A DNA stretch of 64,000 nt, taken from contig CAZLVF010000002.1 in assembly GCA_964562925.1 (NCBI GenBank), forward strand, positions 22,261 through 86,260, written 5' to 3'. Position 1 is the first letter of the stretch, and each line of letters begins with the position of its first letter. Position numbers and translations under genes: made by a program. Shown in pieces: positions 42,550-52,264 of this stretch. This DNA is from CAVXDP01 sp964562925 (GTDB lineage: Archaea; Thermoproteota; Bathyarchaeia; 40CM-2-53-6; CAVXDP01). The notes below the pieces were generated by a model, which did no database searches, had not been told where the DNA came from, and saw nothing but the letters and a program-made list of their open reading frames with translations.

Positions 42550-43533
42550 ATGCCACAGATCATTGAATGGTTAAACCCAAGGGCTGAAGATCTTGTCTGG
42601 AGATACCCCGTCGGCGAAATCACGTGGGGCGCTCAACTGATAGTTCACGAGTACGAGATCGCCGTTTTCTTTAGGGATGGAAAGAGCTATGACACGTTCA
42701 GCCCTGGGAGACATGTTCTCACAACCCTTAACCTCCCCTTGATTACAGGCGTCCTGTCGAAAGTTGCAGGGTACGAACGTACACCCTTCAAGAGCACGGT
42801 CATATTCGTTTCTACGAAACAGTTTGCAGGAAAGTTTGGAACGAGAGCCCAAACTACAGAGCTTGCACCCCTAATGACCTATGGGTCATTCTGGTTTAAG
42901 ATAGAAGACTCGTCAATCTTCGTAAACGAGGTTGTAGGTGGACAGAACGCATACAGCACATCAGACGTGAACAACTTCCTCAGAGGCTTTGTAAATGAGA
43001 AGATGATCGATGAACTCTCAAGGTACGATCTTGTCACAGTATTTACCAAACTCGACGAGACCTCAACCCACGTCAAAGCCGCCATAATAGACTATTTCAG
43101 GAGACTTGGAATCCAGCTCGTCGACCTCAAATTCGAAGGCGTCGACACAACCCCCGAATATAGGGACAGACTGTTCTGGCTGAAGGCTGGAAAGATCACG
43201 CCTGAAGAGGTTCTAAGGATGCAGACGGTTAAAGAAGCGGCAAAAGAACTCGGAAAATCACCCTCCGCCGCCTTGGGAACCGGGATGGTGCTTGTACCTC
43301 CTCTCTTCCAGACTATGGGGGCTCCTCCCAGCGCGCCTTCTGTAGCTTTGGTTATCTGTCCAAGCTGCAACGCGCAGATCCCATCAACATCAAGATTCTG
43401 CGCTAACTGCGGAAAGAGTTTGGCTCCATCAACTCCGCCAGCTCAAGTTCCTGTGGAGAAGTGCAAAAGCTGTGGAGAAGTCATTGCTGTAGGCGCAAAG
43501 TTCTGTTCAAACTGTGGAACAAAGCTGACGTAA
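42550..43533 (+). CDS. SPFH/band-7 domain protein with two C-terminal zinc ribbons
   Basis: 327 residues. Residues ~10-220 form an SPFH domain of the YdjI/virion-core-like type (LIVHEYEIAVFFRDGKSYD; GRHVLTTLNLPLITG; AAIIDYFRRLGIQLVDLKFEG, read in parts). The C-terminus has two zinc ribbons: CPSC ... CANCGKS and CKSCGE ... CSNCGTK. No transmembrane helix, so attachment to membranes would be peripheral. Such proteins scaffold membrane microdomains. Confidence 0.85.
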   Translation: MPQIIEWLNPRAEDLVWRYPVGEITWGAQLIVHEYEIAVFFRDGKSYDTFSPGRHVLTTLNLPLITGVLSKVAGYERTPFKSTVIFVSTKQFAGKFGTRAQTTELAPLMTYGSFWFKIEDSSIFVNEVVGGQNAYSTSDVNNFLRGFVNEKMIDELSRYDLVTVFTKLDETSTHVKAAIIDYFRRLGIQLVDLKFEGVDTTPEYRDRLFWLKAGKITPEEVLRMQTVKEAAKELGKSPSAALGTGMVLVPPLFQTMGAPPSAPSVALVICPSCNAQIPSTSRFCANCGKSLAPSTPPAQVPVEKCKSCGEVIAVGAKFCSNCGTKLT

Positions 43534-43898
43534 GCATATCGTTTGAGGGTCATGTAGGCAGATCGGTTAGCTCTCTCGGCTGGTTTCGTCACATACAGCT
43601 GAACGGTCGTGACGCAGAGAGGTGTATTCTCAGCTATGTTCCTAGGATAGTGTGAAAAAGCCTGCTTTGGACAATCAATCACTAGTAGAGTTCTCTATCC
43701 GTCTTGACCAGTTACACATTCAGGATTTTCATGAGTGAGAGATATGCACTATCGTGGAACGCCATGTTCCTTTCGAAAGCAACTTTTGCTGCAGCTCGAT
43801 CGTAGGATCGTTCAACTCGAAAACTTTGCTTCCAACCGACGGTGTTCACGTAGCGGGAGTCGGGCTTTTGGTCTACCTCAGCTTAACGACTTAAAAAA
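43534..43898. other. intergenic region
   Basis: 365 bp between the SPFH gene and the EamA transporter; no supportable feature except an AT-rich stretch just before 43899. Confidence 0.4.
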
Positions 43899-44771
43899 AT
43901 GCGTAGGGACAATAATTTGAGATGTCGAAACTGGCTCCTATTCCTCTTGGTAATATTTCTTTGGGGATCGAACTGGTCAGTAATGAAGCTAGGGCTGAGA
44001 TTCGTTTCTCCGTCAAATTTTCTGCTGCAACGATTGTTACTATCTGCTGCCGTTTTGTCTCCAATCCTTTTTGTCTCACTTGAGAAGATCCCAAGGAAAA
44101 GTAGCGTTATTTGCAGGCTTCTGCTTCTCTCTCTAATCTTTGCGTCAAGTATACTTGCAACATTGACGGGACTAGTTGAGGAAGGTTCTGGATTAGGAGC
44201 GGTGCTTACTTACACCCAGCCACTCTTCGTTTTCTGCTTGGCAGTTCCGTTTCTAAGAGAAAGAGTTACGCCAATTAGACTTTTTGGTGCGATAGTTGGG
44301 TTTGTGGGGATCATTACACTCTTTTTGGGCAGCTTATCCTCTTTTTCGGTTGACTCCACGATCATCCTGCTACTCGGCGCTCTCTTGTGGGCTGTGGCAT
44401 TAGTCTACTACAAGAGATCTCTTATTCACGTGGATCCATTGGTTACAAATTTCTTCCAACTATCTTTGGGGGCTATACCACTTTGCATGTTTAGCCTGTT
44501 TGCAGATGGTTTTGTTTTTCCAGGAGACGCGGCATATGTTTGGATTATCCTGTATACTTCAGTTGGAGCCTTCACCATAGGATCAACGGTCTGGCTCTTC
44601 ATAGTCAAAGAGGAAGATGTCACGGTCGTTGCGGGTTCGAGCTTTCTCGTTCCCTTAGTTGCATTACTCTTCGGGTGGATCTTTCTTGGCGAAACCGTTC
44701 GAATAGAATCTATGATTGGCTCGGCACTCATCTTGGCAGGAGTCTACCTAGTGAACACGAAAAGCCTGTAG
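43899..44771 (+). CDS. EamA/DMT-superfamily transporter
   Basis: 290 residues with ten predicted membrane helices in two EamA repeats (first starting FLLVIFLWGSNWSVMKLG; second with ALLWAVALVYYKRSL). LTYTQPLFVFCLAVPFLRERVTP and the C-terminal GSSFLVPLVALLFGWIFLGE are typical EamA signatures. Usually exporters of metabolites or amino acids; substrate unknown. Confidence 0.9.
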   Translation: MRRDNNLRCRNWLLFLLVIFLWGSNWSVMKLGLRFVSPSNFLLQRLLLSAAVLSPILFVSLEKIPRKSSVICRLLLLSLIFASSILATLTGLVEEGSGLGAVLTYTQPLFVFCLAVPFLRERVTPIRLFGAIVGFVGIITLFLGSLSSFSVDSTIILLLGALLWAVALVYYKRSLIHVDPLVTNFFQLSLGAIPLCMFSLFADGFVFPGDAAYVWIILYTSVGAFTIGSTVWLFIVKEEDVTVVAGSSFLVPLVALLFGWIFLGETVRIESMIGSALILAGVYLVNTKSL

Positions 44772-44853
44772 GAAAAATGTGATGCATAGGACACCAGTTC
44801 AACTAGGGTGTTCGTGCTCACGAATCAAGCCGTGAATTATCGAAGGCTCCTAG

Positions 44854-46758
44854 TCACTTCTTCTTGAAGAAGATTATATCTTCCATTGGTATCGCTCCTC
44901 TCTCCGATGCCTTTTGAAGTGTGACATCGACAGAAGTGATATGCTCGAGATTTGCAGGTTCTTTCTTACCGAGCTCTTCCATAGCGGTTCCAAGCTGTAT
45001 GGCGATCACACCGTCTTCTAGGGTAACAGACTGCTCCTTGCCTATTATCATCACTAACTGCTTTCCGGACTTGAGCGCTTCTGACATTTCTTCGAACGCG
45101 TCGCGCATATCAACAAAATATTTGTAAAACGCAGATGCCTTCTGTTCACGACCTCGTTTCGCCATTTCTAGTAGAGGTCCTTGAGCGACTTCTGGCAGAG
45201 ATTGAAAGCCTTCGCTCTTTTCCAAAATCTCATTCAGAAGAGATTCTTTTGAACGTCGCGAGCCGATGTGGAATTCCTCATCGAGTTTCAAGTGATCCTC
45301 TGCTAGGCCTAGCAAGTAAAGCGCCCATACATGATCGTGAACGTAGTCGATGGCGGTTCCGTAGGGAGGAGAAGTGATTATTCCATCAATCTCTCCTCGA
45401 AGTCTTGAGTCATCTAGCTGTCTCAGCTTTCTAACATCCCAAGTATATACATCAACATTAGAGGTCTCTAGGCTACATATCTCCCTCCTGAACTTGTGTA
45501 GATAATAGATTGAGTAGAACATCTTCCAGAGATACTCTCTATACGTTTGAAAGATCTTGGCAGGGTCCTGTTTTTTCAGCATGCTTCTCATCCAATAGGC
45601 CAGAGGTAGCTTGCAGAAGTCTTGAAGGTCTTTCTCTGTTGTTTCATCTAGGCTCGATCTCATGTCCTCGATGCAGCTCTTGATTCTTTCAACAAATTCC
45701 AATGAGTCTTTTCGAATACTTTTCATCAAGGACCTAGGAAGAATCTGGTCGCTTGCACTGTTCCTTGTAGTACGCTTTCCTAGTTGGTGTAGGTTATTCG
45801 ATTTGAGGATTGTCTGGATGTTTTGCAGGAGTTGTTCGATGCGCTCTTTCAGCCATTGACTTTCCCAGTACATCGATCTTACTTTTAGACGGGTAATCAT
45901 GGTGAAGAGCGGATGCATATCTACGCCAATGCTGCTAATCCCATGGATAGCTGCCTCAACGTTCATAGTCCCACACCCGCAGAATGGGTCGAGAGCGCAG
46001 TCGCCCTTGGAGAAGTTCATCGTATTCATTATGGCTCCAATCATTCTTGGAAAGAATTTTCCACGAATTCCAAAGATGTAATGTGTCAGGTACAGCTGGG
46101 GGGCTTCCCTGCTGTCAATGAAATCCTCAATACCTTTGAACCATCTTGCTGAGGATGGCGAATAGGGTCTGCGGACTTGGGTCTGCAGATGTCGAATACT
46201 CTGTCCTAGCATTCTGTCAACATGTTCTACTTTCTGTGCTAGGCGGCAAACAAAATCTGAAGGCTCGTACAACGTGTGAAGGGGAATTACCCTCAGCAGT
46301 ATCTTGGGTTCGGTCTTTTGGACTGTGAATATCTGGACGTAGGGAAGCATGTTGTACATTCGCACGTTGCCATCGAATTCTATTTTTTCTAGAGGGGTTC
46401 CTGGAAGAAGTTGCGTTAAGGTTGAGTCGCTGGGCTCCGCGAGAACAAAGAACTCTCTAAAATATGCGAGTCGTTTTGACACGGCAATGCAATCTGTCGC
46501 CACATCTTCAGCATGATAGCCTTGGACTACTCCGGGATACGGAAGTCGAGTTATGAAATCCTGGGGTCTTATCTGAGTATCTGAGACAAAATCGAGAAGA
46601 GGTTGACGTGAAAGAACATCTACAAAATTGGCTATATCATCAAGGTGTTTTGTTATCAGCGTCTCCAGTTCCAGTCTAGACAGCGCGAGCTCAGAATCGT
46701 TCTGTACGTTATGCTTGAGTCTGAAATAGTAGTGCACATTTGCTTGATCGCATATCAT
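44854..46758 (-). CDS. DNA methyltransferase-like protein (amino-methylase type)
   Basis: 634 residues. SAM-binding motif ALDPFCGCGTMNVEAAIHG near residue 265 and catalytic motif IITSPPYGTAIDYVHDHVW near residue 465 (both read in parts) match N4-cytosine/N6-adenine DNA methylases with permuted order of motifs (SAM site before TSPPY). ~250 residues N-terminal to the SAM site look like a separate domain, possibly for target recognition. No restriction endonuclease gene is nearby, so it is a solitary methylase, or an RNA enzyme with a related fold. Confidence 0.8.
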   Translation of the reverse strand: MICDQANVHYYFRLKHNVQNDSELALSRLELETLITKHLDDIANFVDVLSRQPLLDFVSDTQIRPQDFITRLPYPGVVQGYHAEDVATDCIAVSKRLAYFREFFVLAEPSDSTLTQLLPGTPLEKIEFDGNVRMYNMLPYVQIFTVQKTEPKILLRVIPLHTLYEPSDFVCRLAQKVEHVDRMLGQSIRHLQTQVRRPYSPSSARWFKGIEDFIDSREAPQLYLTHYIFGIRGKFFPRMIGAIMNTMNFSKGDCALDPFCGCGTMNVEAAIHGISSIGVDMHPLFTMITRLKVRSMYWESQWLKERIEQLLQNIQTILKSNNLHQLGKRTTRNSASDQILPRSLMKSIRKDSLEFVERIKSCIEDMRSSLDETTEKDLQDFCKLPLAYWMRSMLKKQDPAKIFQTYREYLWKMFYSIYYLHKFRREICSLETSNVDVYTWDVRKLRQLDDSRLRGEIDGIITSPPYGTAIDYVHDHVWALYLLGLAEDHLKLDEEFHIGSRRSKESLLNEILEKSEGFQSLPEVAQGPLLEMAKRGREQKASAFYKYFVDMRDAFEEMSEALKSGKQLVMIIGKEQSVTLEDGVIAIQLGTAMEELGKKEPANLEHITSVDVTLQKASERGAIPMEDIIFFKKK

Positions 46759-46984
46759 GTCCCATCGGCCTCGAGAAAACTTATGCTATATCAGGCTTTT
46801 TGTCAGTTGCATTATCCAACTTGTTGGGACCGACATCTGACCTGTTTATCTTGATGATGCTTGGGCAGTAGTTTCAACTGCGAGTCACCGTGCCAAGAGG
46901 CCGCTAGGTACATCGAGACGCGCCATCCACAATCAAGGGCGGTTGGGCTTTAGAGCGTCCTTGAACCGTGGATGCATAAGATTT

Positions 46985-47398
46985 CTATACTCTTCTTCCG
47001 CGTCTTCCACCGGGTCTTCTAGTTCCATCATGCGGTACAGGTGTGATGTCCTCTATCCTTCCAATTCTGAATCCAGCTCGAGCAAGCATCCTGATTGCTG
47101 CTTGCGCTCCAGGTCCAGGAGTTCTTGCACCATGTCCACCCGGGGCTCGAACCCTAATATGAAGCGCGCTGATGCCCCTGTCTTTTGCTGTTCTGGCGGC
47201 GGCTGCGGCTGATTGCATGGCTGCGTACGGCGAGCCTTGAAGCCTGTCCGCTTTCACGTGCTGGCCGCCTGAGCTTCGCGAGACCGTCTCGGCTCCGCTC
47301 ATATCGGTTATATGAACTATCGTGTTGTTGAATGAACTGTAGATGTTGGCTATTCCCCATTTGTCCGTTTTCTTCTCAGTCACATCAATTCCAGCCAT
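46985..47398 (-). CDS. rpsK: ribosomal protein uS11
   Basis: 137 residues from ATG 47398 (MAGIDVTEKKTDKWG). IYSSFNNTIVHITDMSGAE, SSGGQHVKADR, PYAAMQSA, RAPGGHG and the basic C-terminus HDGTRRPGGRRGRRV are classic uS11. In most archaea it lies with S13, S4 and RpoD; here it stands alone. Confidence 0.97.
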   Translation of the reverse strand: MAGIDVTEKKTDKWGIANIYSSFNNTIVHITDMSGAETVSRSSGGQHVKADRLQGSPYAAMQSAAAAARTAKDRGISALHIRVRAPGGHGARTPGPGAQAAIRMLARAGFRIGRIEDITPVPHDGTRRPGGRRGRRV

Positions 47399-47547
47399 GC
47401 ATCGAATTGCCTGCAACGATACGGATTGACAGTTTTAAACTTTCTTTCGAAACAAGGCACCGTCGAACGATGATTCAATCTCGAACTGCTCGTCTCTAAG
47501 TATTAATGAGGCAACCCCTATTGTTTCTCTAGGCTCTGGTTGCCAAA

Positions 47548-48000
47548 TTGACGATTCTGGAAGACTATGTCATATCGTCTTTCAACTCGCGTTTCTTTTC
47601 CCAGATAGTGGCAATCGAGAGATCTTCTTTTCAGAATCCCTACTCGTCAGATTATCTCAGACTGCTGACGACCTGGCATCCGGAACTGTTTCTTGTAGCC
47701 GTCTTTGACGAACTTGTATTGGGGTATGTGGTGGCGTCTGCGAAAGGGAAACAGGGTCGCATAATCTCATTAGCCGTAAGGCCCGAGTACAGGAAACGAG
47801 GGATCGGAACAGATCTGCTGCGAAGGCTACTGGAGCGTTTACAATCGATTGGGGTCGTAGAGGTATCACTAGAGGTTCGAGAGGACAATTTGGCGGCTAT
47901 AACCCTCTACGATAAGTTGGGTTTCAAGTTGACTGGAAGGATTGATCGGTACTATGAGGATGGTTGCGCGGCTCTTGTCTTTGAAAGATCTATACCCTAG
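47548..48000 (+). CDS. rimI: RimI-type N-acetyltransferase
   Basis: 150 residues from TTG 47548. GNAT fold with acetyl-CoA loop VRPEYRKRGIGTDLLRRLL and the VSLEVREDNLAAITLYDKLGF segment (parts) of RimI/Ard1 proteins, which acetylate protein N-termini. It is 56 bp before polB on the same strand. Confidence 0.9.
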   Translation: MTILEDYVISSFNSRFFSQIVAIERSSFQNPYSSDYLRLLTTWHPELFLVAVFDELVLGYVVASAKGKQGRIISLAVRPEYRKRGIGTDLLRRLLERLQSIGVVEVSLEVREDNLAAITLYDKLGFKLTGRIDRYYEDGCAALVFERSIP

Positions 48001-48056
48001 GGATAGCAGTACATCCAATAGCAATTAACGATCAACATTTGGGGCGAGTTTGAGGT

Positions 48057-50420
48057 ATGGAGTTTCCTCTATGGCTTTTAGATATCGGCCATGACGTTGC
48101 TGATGGTTTTTCAGAAATTAGGCTCTGGGGGATCGATGATCAAGGCCGCAGACTGATGCTTGTTGATCGAAACTTTCACCCTTACTTCTATCTGGTTCCA
48201 ACCGACGAGAGAGGCGCTGAACAACTGACTGCAGAGATCAAGGGTAAACGGCAAAGTCATCCCGGCATAGCTGACGTAGTCGTTCATGAGACACGCTTCT
48301 TCGGAAGACCTCTCTGCGTGGTGAGGATAGTATGTGAAGAAGCAGCAAATTTTTCAGAGTGCGTTGAGTCGATGGCGAAGGCTGAGGGCGTGAAGGAACA
48401 TCTTGAGGATGACCTCCGGCCATCCTATCGATACCTCCTTGACAACGGCTTGGAACCCTGTGGCTGGCATCAAGTCAAAAATGGCAAAGAGGTCTCGAGG
48501 CCAGGGCTTAGAATTGATGGAATCTACGAGTTGGAGACTGCGCCCATTAGGGTTGAGAAGCATATTGCGCCATCGCTGAGGATGCTCTCCTTCACGACGG
48601 TTCGCCTCGGTGGAAAGGGTACTCCGAAGCCCAAAACAGATCCTGTAGTTGTGATATCGATCGCTACTAACGAGGGAGAGAAGAAGCAGTTTGTTACAGA
48701 AAACCGCGACGACAGACAGATAATCGAAGAATTTGGTTCTTACATTCAGTCTTTTGACCCGGATCTAGTTGTCGGTTACGGTTCAAATACGGTTGAGTGG
48801 CCCTACTTGGTCGAGAGAGCTAAGATTCACGGGTTGAAGCTTGCTGTAGGCAGGGCTGGAGCCGAACCTCACCGCAGCTTGTATGGCCACATATCTGTTG
48901 AGGGTAGAGCGAACATCGACCTAGCTGACCTCGCCGAAGGGATGCCGGAGGTCAAAGTTAAAACTCTCTGGAATTTCCTAGGTTTTCTAGGAGTGTCGGT
49001 AAAGGAAGAAGTTAGACTAATTGAAGATTTTGAGATACAAAAGTTCTGGGCATCTATCGAGGCGAGAGGTGAACTTCTTGAATTCGCTCAGGAATATGCC
49101 TCGAAGATCCTTGAAGCTGCTAAGGCGACGATGGATTTTGTGATGCAACTTTCTTCTCTAACGGGCATGCCCTTGGACTATGTAATAGCGGCCGCGGTCG
49201 GCTTCAGAGTCGACTCATACCTGATGAGACAGGCCAAGAGACTGGGCGAGTTGATTCCCAGGAGGTTCGAGCAGCCATACATACCTTACCGTGGCGCGAT
49301 CGTTCTTGAGCCTAAACCCGGGATCCACAAGAAGATAGCCGTTCTAGACTTCACATCGATGTACCCGAACCTCATGATTCTTCATAACATATCTCCAGAC
49401 ACCTTAATCCAGCCTGAATCGATTGATGTTGAGTATACAACGATTCCCGAGGTTGGACATAGATTTAGGAAAGAGCCGCCAGGATTCTACAAGGCCGTTC
49501 TCTCCAATCTGATCTCTGTGCGAGAAGATGTGAAGAAGAAAATGGCGGGACTAGATCCAAACAGCACAGAGTACGGGGTTTTGAAGGAACGTGAGAAGGC
49601 GATCAAGGTGATCACTAACGCGACATACGGCTACGCTGGTTGGGTTGGTGCAAGATGGTATGTTAGAGAGGTGGCCGAGTCCACAGCGGCTCTCGGAAGG
49701 GCTACGCTCTTGAAGGTCATTGAGATGGCGAAAGATATGGGGATCGAGATAGTGTACGGCGACACAGACAGCATATTTGTCAAGTACGAACCCGAGGCGG
49801 TTGAGAAACTGCTCTTAAGAATAAGACAAGGTCTGAGTATGGATGTGAAGATCGACAAGATCTATGAGCCTGTGATCTTTACCGAGGCGAAGAAACGCTA
49901 TGCAGGTCTCCTTCCAAACGGGAAACTGGACGTCGTCGGACTGGAAGCCATCAGAGGAGACTGGGCCAACATTGCGAAAACGGTTCAGGAAAGCGTTTTG
50001 GAACTGGTTCTGAAAGATAGGAGCGAACGGAGAGCCCTAGAGTACGTTTGGAAAACGGCCTCCGACGTTAGAGCCAAGAAGGTGCCGCTCCGGGAGTTCA
50101 TAATCTGGAAAACATTGACCAAACCTGTTGGAGAGTACGAGGCTCGATCAGCGCATGTCGAGGTCGCAAAGAAGCTTCTAAGCGAGGGCTGGGATCTCGC
50201 GGTTGGCGAGAAGGTTGGTTTCGTCATAACGAAAAAGCCTGGAAAACTGTTTGAGAAAGCCCAACCATACTCGTTGGTAACGCTTGACGATATAGACGCG
50301 GAGTACTATGTAAACAGCCAGATCGTTCCAGCCGCCATGAGGGTTCTAAGTGTTCTCGGCGTGAGTGACGCACAGCTCAACTCCAAAGAAAAACTCCCAT
50401 CGCTATCAGACTTTGCCTAG
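48057..50420 (+). CDS. polB: family B DNA polymerase with degenerate 3'-5' exonuclease motifs
   Basis: 787 residues. Polymerase motifs are intact: motif A DFTSMYPNLM (431-440), motif B KVITNATYGY (518-527), motif C YGDTDSIF (567-574). In the exonuclease domain, Exo I, normally FDIE, reads SFTTV (178-182); Exo II, normally NxxFD, reads GSNTVEWPYL (242-251); Exo III, normally YxxxD, reads SKILEAAKAT (349-358). All four metal-binding carboxylates thus appear lost or changed. The N-terminal domain is present. Proofreading is probably absent, so this may be a repair, bypass or accessory polymerase. Confidence 0.93.
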   Translation: MEFPLWLLDIGHDVADGFSEIRLWGIDDQGRRLMLVDRNFHPYFYLVPTDERGAEQLTAEIKGKRQSHPGIADVVVHETRFFGRPLCVVRIVCEEAANFSECVESMAKAEGVKEHLEDDLRPSYRYLLDNGLEPCGWHQVKNGKEVSRPGLRIDGIYELETAPIRVEKHIAPSLRMLSFTTVRLGGKGTPKPKTDPVVVISIATNEGEKKQFVTENRDDRQIIEEFGSYIQSFDPDLVVGYGSNTVEWPYLVERAKIHGLKLAVGRAGAEPHRSLYGHISVEGRANIDLADLAEGMPEVKVKTLWNFLGFLGVSVKEEVRLIEDFEIQKFWASIEARGELLEFAQEYASKILEAAKATMDFVMQLSSLTGMPLDYVIAAAVGFRVDSYLMRQAKRLGELIPRRFEQPYIPYRGAIVLEPKPGIHKKIAVLDFTSMYPNLMILHNISPDTLIQPESIDVEYTTIPEVGHRFRKEPPGFYKAVLSNLISVREDVKKKMAGLDPNSTEYGVLKEREKAIKVITNATYGYAGWVGARWYVREVAESTAALGRATLLKVIEMAKDMGIEIVYGDTDSIFVKYEPEAVEKLLLRIRQGLSMDVKIDKIYEPVIFTEAKKRYAGLLPNGKLDVVGLEAIRGDWANIAKTVQESVLELVLKDRSERRALEYVWKTASDVRAKKVPLREFIIWKTLTKPVGEYEARSAHVEVAKKLLSEGWDLAVGEKVGFVITKKPGKLFEKAQPYSLVTLDDIDAEYYVNSQIVPAAMRVLSVLGVSDAQLNSKEKLPSLSDFA

Positions 50421-50479
50421 AGAAGAGCTAGCTTCCTACTTTCGGTCTATTTGTAAGCTGTTCAAGTTGGACTTGGTTT

Positions 50480-51640
50480 TTATCCGCCTACTATGTCTGA
50501 CATCCTCATGATCTTGATGTTGACCGGGCGCTTGACCACTTCGGAGATGCGGTCGCCTATCAGGAGTTTGAGGTTTCGTTCCTCGGCTAGATCTAGCAAA
50601 CGTTGGGTTATTACGCCGTCAAACAGTAGCGTGTGAGCGCCTTCAATCTTCGGAAGCTTGTCGGCGAGTTCTCCAACTGGGATCCTTGAGATCTCCCTTG
50701 CGGTCTCATCGAATGCGATGGCTTCGAGGGTGCCTCGTAACTGACGCGCGACATCTATTATGTTGCTTGGGACGGTTACTGTCAGGGCCGTCGGGACGGG
50801 GGCTGGTCTCCCAGCCTTCAACTGTTCTACGGCGCTTTTTTCTCGAAGGCATTTCATGATTTCTTTGGGTGTGAGTTCCTCAACCTCTCTGTTTGGTGGA
50901 GCTCTAGCAACATAGTCGAGTTCAACAACCTGAATAAGCTCTCTTAGGATAAGGTCTCCAGCCCTGTCACCGTCAAGAAAGGCCGTGACTTCTCTATTCT
51001 TAGACAGATCTATGATTGTCTGCGGTACCTTTGTTCCTTCAAGGGCTATAGCGTTCTTTATCCCACACTTTAAGAGAACGATCACGTCTGCCCGTCCTTC
51101 CACTATTATTATCGAACCGCTCTCTTGGACTTCTGGTCCGGCTGGAAGCTGCTCGGGGCCTATTGAAACCACTTCGGCGGATCTTATTGACTCTGAGACT
51201 TCTTTCACTACCTCCTCAGTGCTCGGGCTTGCCTCGATAACCCACTTCCTAAGGATATCCTTGGCCTTGCCCATTATGGCTCTTCTTTTGTCTTCTCTGA
51301 CATCGCCAACACGTTCGAGAGTAATCTCTGATTCGCAAGGTCCGATCCTGTCCACGCTTTCAATAGCCGCCGCGATGATGGCTGTAGAGACCTTGTCAAG
51401 GCTGGAAGGGATGGTGATCGTTCCGCTCGTCTTGTCCTGTTTCGATTCGAGTTCTATCTCTATCCTACCTATCCGGCCGCTCTTCTGGAGTTCTCTCAGG
51501 TCCAAGTCTGGGCCGAAGAGGCCTTCAGTCTGTCCAAAGATTGCGCCTATAACATCCGGTTTTTCTACAACACCTTCAACATTATACTTCGCTTGGATAA
51601 CATACTTTGCAGTAGAAGCATACTTCTCATCGTTTCCCAA
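50480..51640 (-). CDS. dnaG: DnaG-type primase (archaeal)
   Basis: 386 residues from TTG 51640. TOPRIM domain in the middle: IIIVEGRADVIVLLKCGIKN and TAFLDGDRAGDLILREL (VEGR and DGDR motifs). Archaeal DnaG associates with the RNA exosome and has limited primase activity. Its gene ends 60 bp from the convergent polB stop. Confidence 0.93.
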   Translation of the reverse strand: MGNDEKYASTAKYVIQAKYNVEGVVEKPDVIGAIFGQTEGLFGPDLDLRELQKSGRIGRIEIELESKQDKTSGTITIPSSLDKVSTAIIAAAIESVDRIGPCESEITLERVGDVREDKRRAIMGKAKDILRKWVIEASPSTEEVVKEVSESIRSAEVVSIGPEQLPAGPEVQESGSIIIVEGRADVIVLLKCGIKNAIALEGTKVPQTIIDLSKNREVTAFLDGDRAGDLILRELIQVVELDYVARAPPNREVEELTPKEIMKCLREKSAVEQLKAGRPAPVPTALTVTVPSNIIDVARQLRGTLEAIAFDETAREISRIPVGELADKLPKIEGAHTLLFDGVITQRLLDLAEERNLKLLIGDRISEVVKRPVNIKIMRMSDIVGG

Positions 51641-51802
51641 AGATAACAGTCCTCCTGATTCAATCTGTTCGAACTCCCAGTCTCGAGTTTGCAGGTTCTC
51701 CTAGGAGCCTCCAAACAAGAAAACCCGTTAGCTCTGTAAACCAGGTAATCCTGAATCGCGTTCCCTATCGCCGAGGTGCTTTTAAAGATTTAGCCGGCAA
51801 CT

Positions 51803-51819
51803 CCCATCCGAAGGATGGG
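51803..51819 (-). terminator. 7-bp hairpin between the TOPRIM gene and dnaG
   Basis: CCCATCC-TTC-GGATGGG on the minus strand, a perfect seven-pair stem with a three-base loop, 33 bp after the TOPRIM stop. It could mark a 3' end or structure a leader for dnaG; function unproven. Confidence 0.3.
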
Positions 51820-51851
51820 CGAAGACCTATTACTTGATCGTGCGTGAGGTC

Positions 51852-52259
51852 TCAGGGCTTAACGGTCTTTCGTAGCCTCTCGACATAGTCGGCTAGTTCC
51901 TCAACGCTCCTTATCTCTGATCGTCCTAGGCTTCTCAGTTCTCTCCAGAATGAGTCATCCGTCTTGACCCGGACTCTTGAGAGTTCTCTCACGAGCTGCG
52001 AGGAGAGCTCTCTCCCCTCCCTATCAAAATCTGTGAGTATGATGACTTCTCTCCATAGCTTGATCTCTTCAAGAAAATCAAAGAACCCCATCGCGGATGA
52101 CTTTAGGCATAGGATCTCTCCCTCGACGCCCAAGCGTCTTAACGAAAGTCTATCTTTTCTTCCTTCAACTATTATCGGGGTTCCAAGCTTGGATCTTGCT
52201 ACTAGCTTTCGAGTAAGCCTATCTATCCTTTCATATTTCCTTTCGTCTGCAGTTGGCAA
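51852..52259 (-). CDS. small TOPRIM-domain protein
   Basis: 135 residues from TTG 52259. TOPRIM elements: PIIVEGRKDRLSLRRLG (Glu), then VIILTDFDREGRELSSQL (DxD). Small archaeal TOPRIM proteins resemble RNase M5/primase-type nucleases; substrate unknown. It lies 5 bp after tyrS and upstream of dnaG on the same strand. Confidence 0.83.
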   Translation of the reverse strand: MPTADERKYERIDRLTRKLVARSKLGTPIIVEGRKDRLSLRRLGVEGEILCLKSSAMGFFDFLEEIKLWREVIILTDFDREGRELSSQLVRELSRVRVKTDDSFWRELRSLGRSEIRSVEELADYVERLRKTVKP

Positions 52260-52264
52260 GGCGT

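Noticed and set aside
51803..51819. Hairpin taken as a UUCG-tetraloop terminator
   Set aside because: The pairing works only with a three-base loop, and no T-rich tail follows; listed only as a low-confidence structure.
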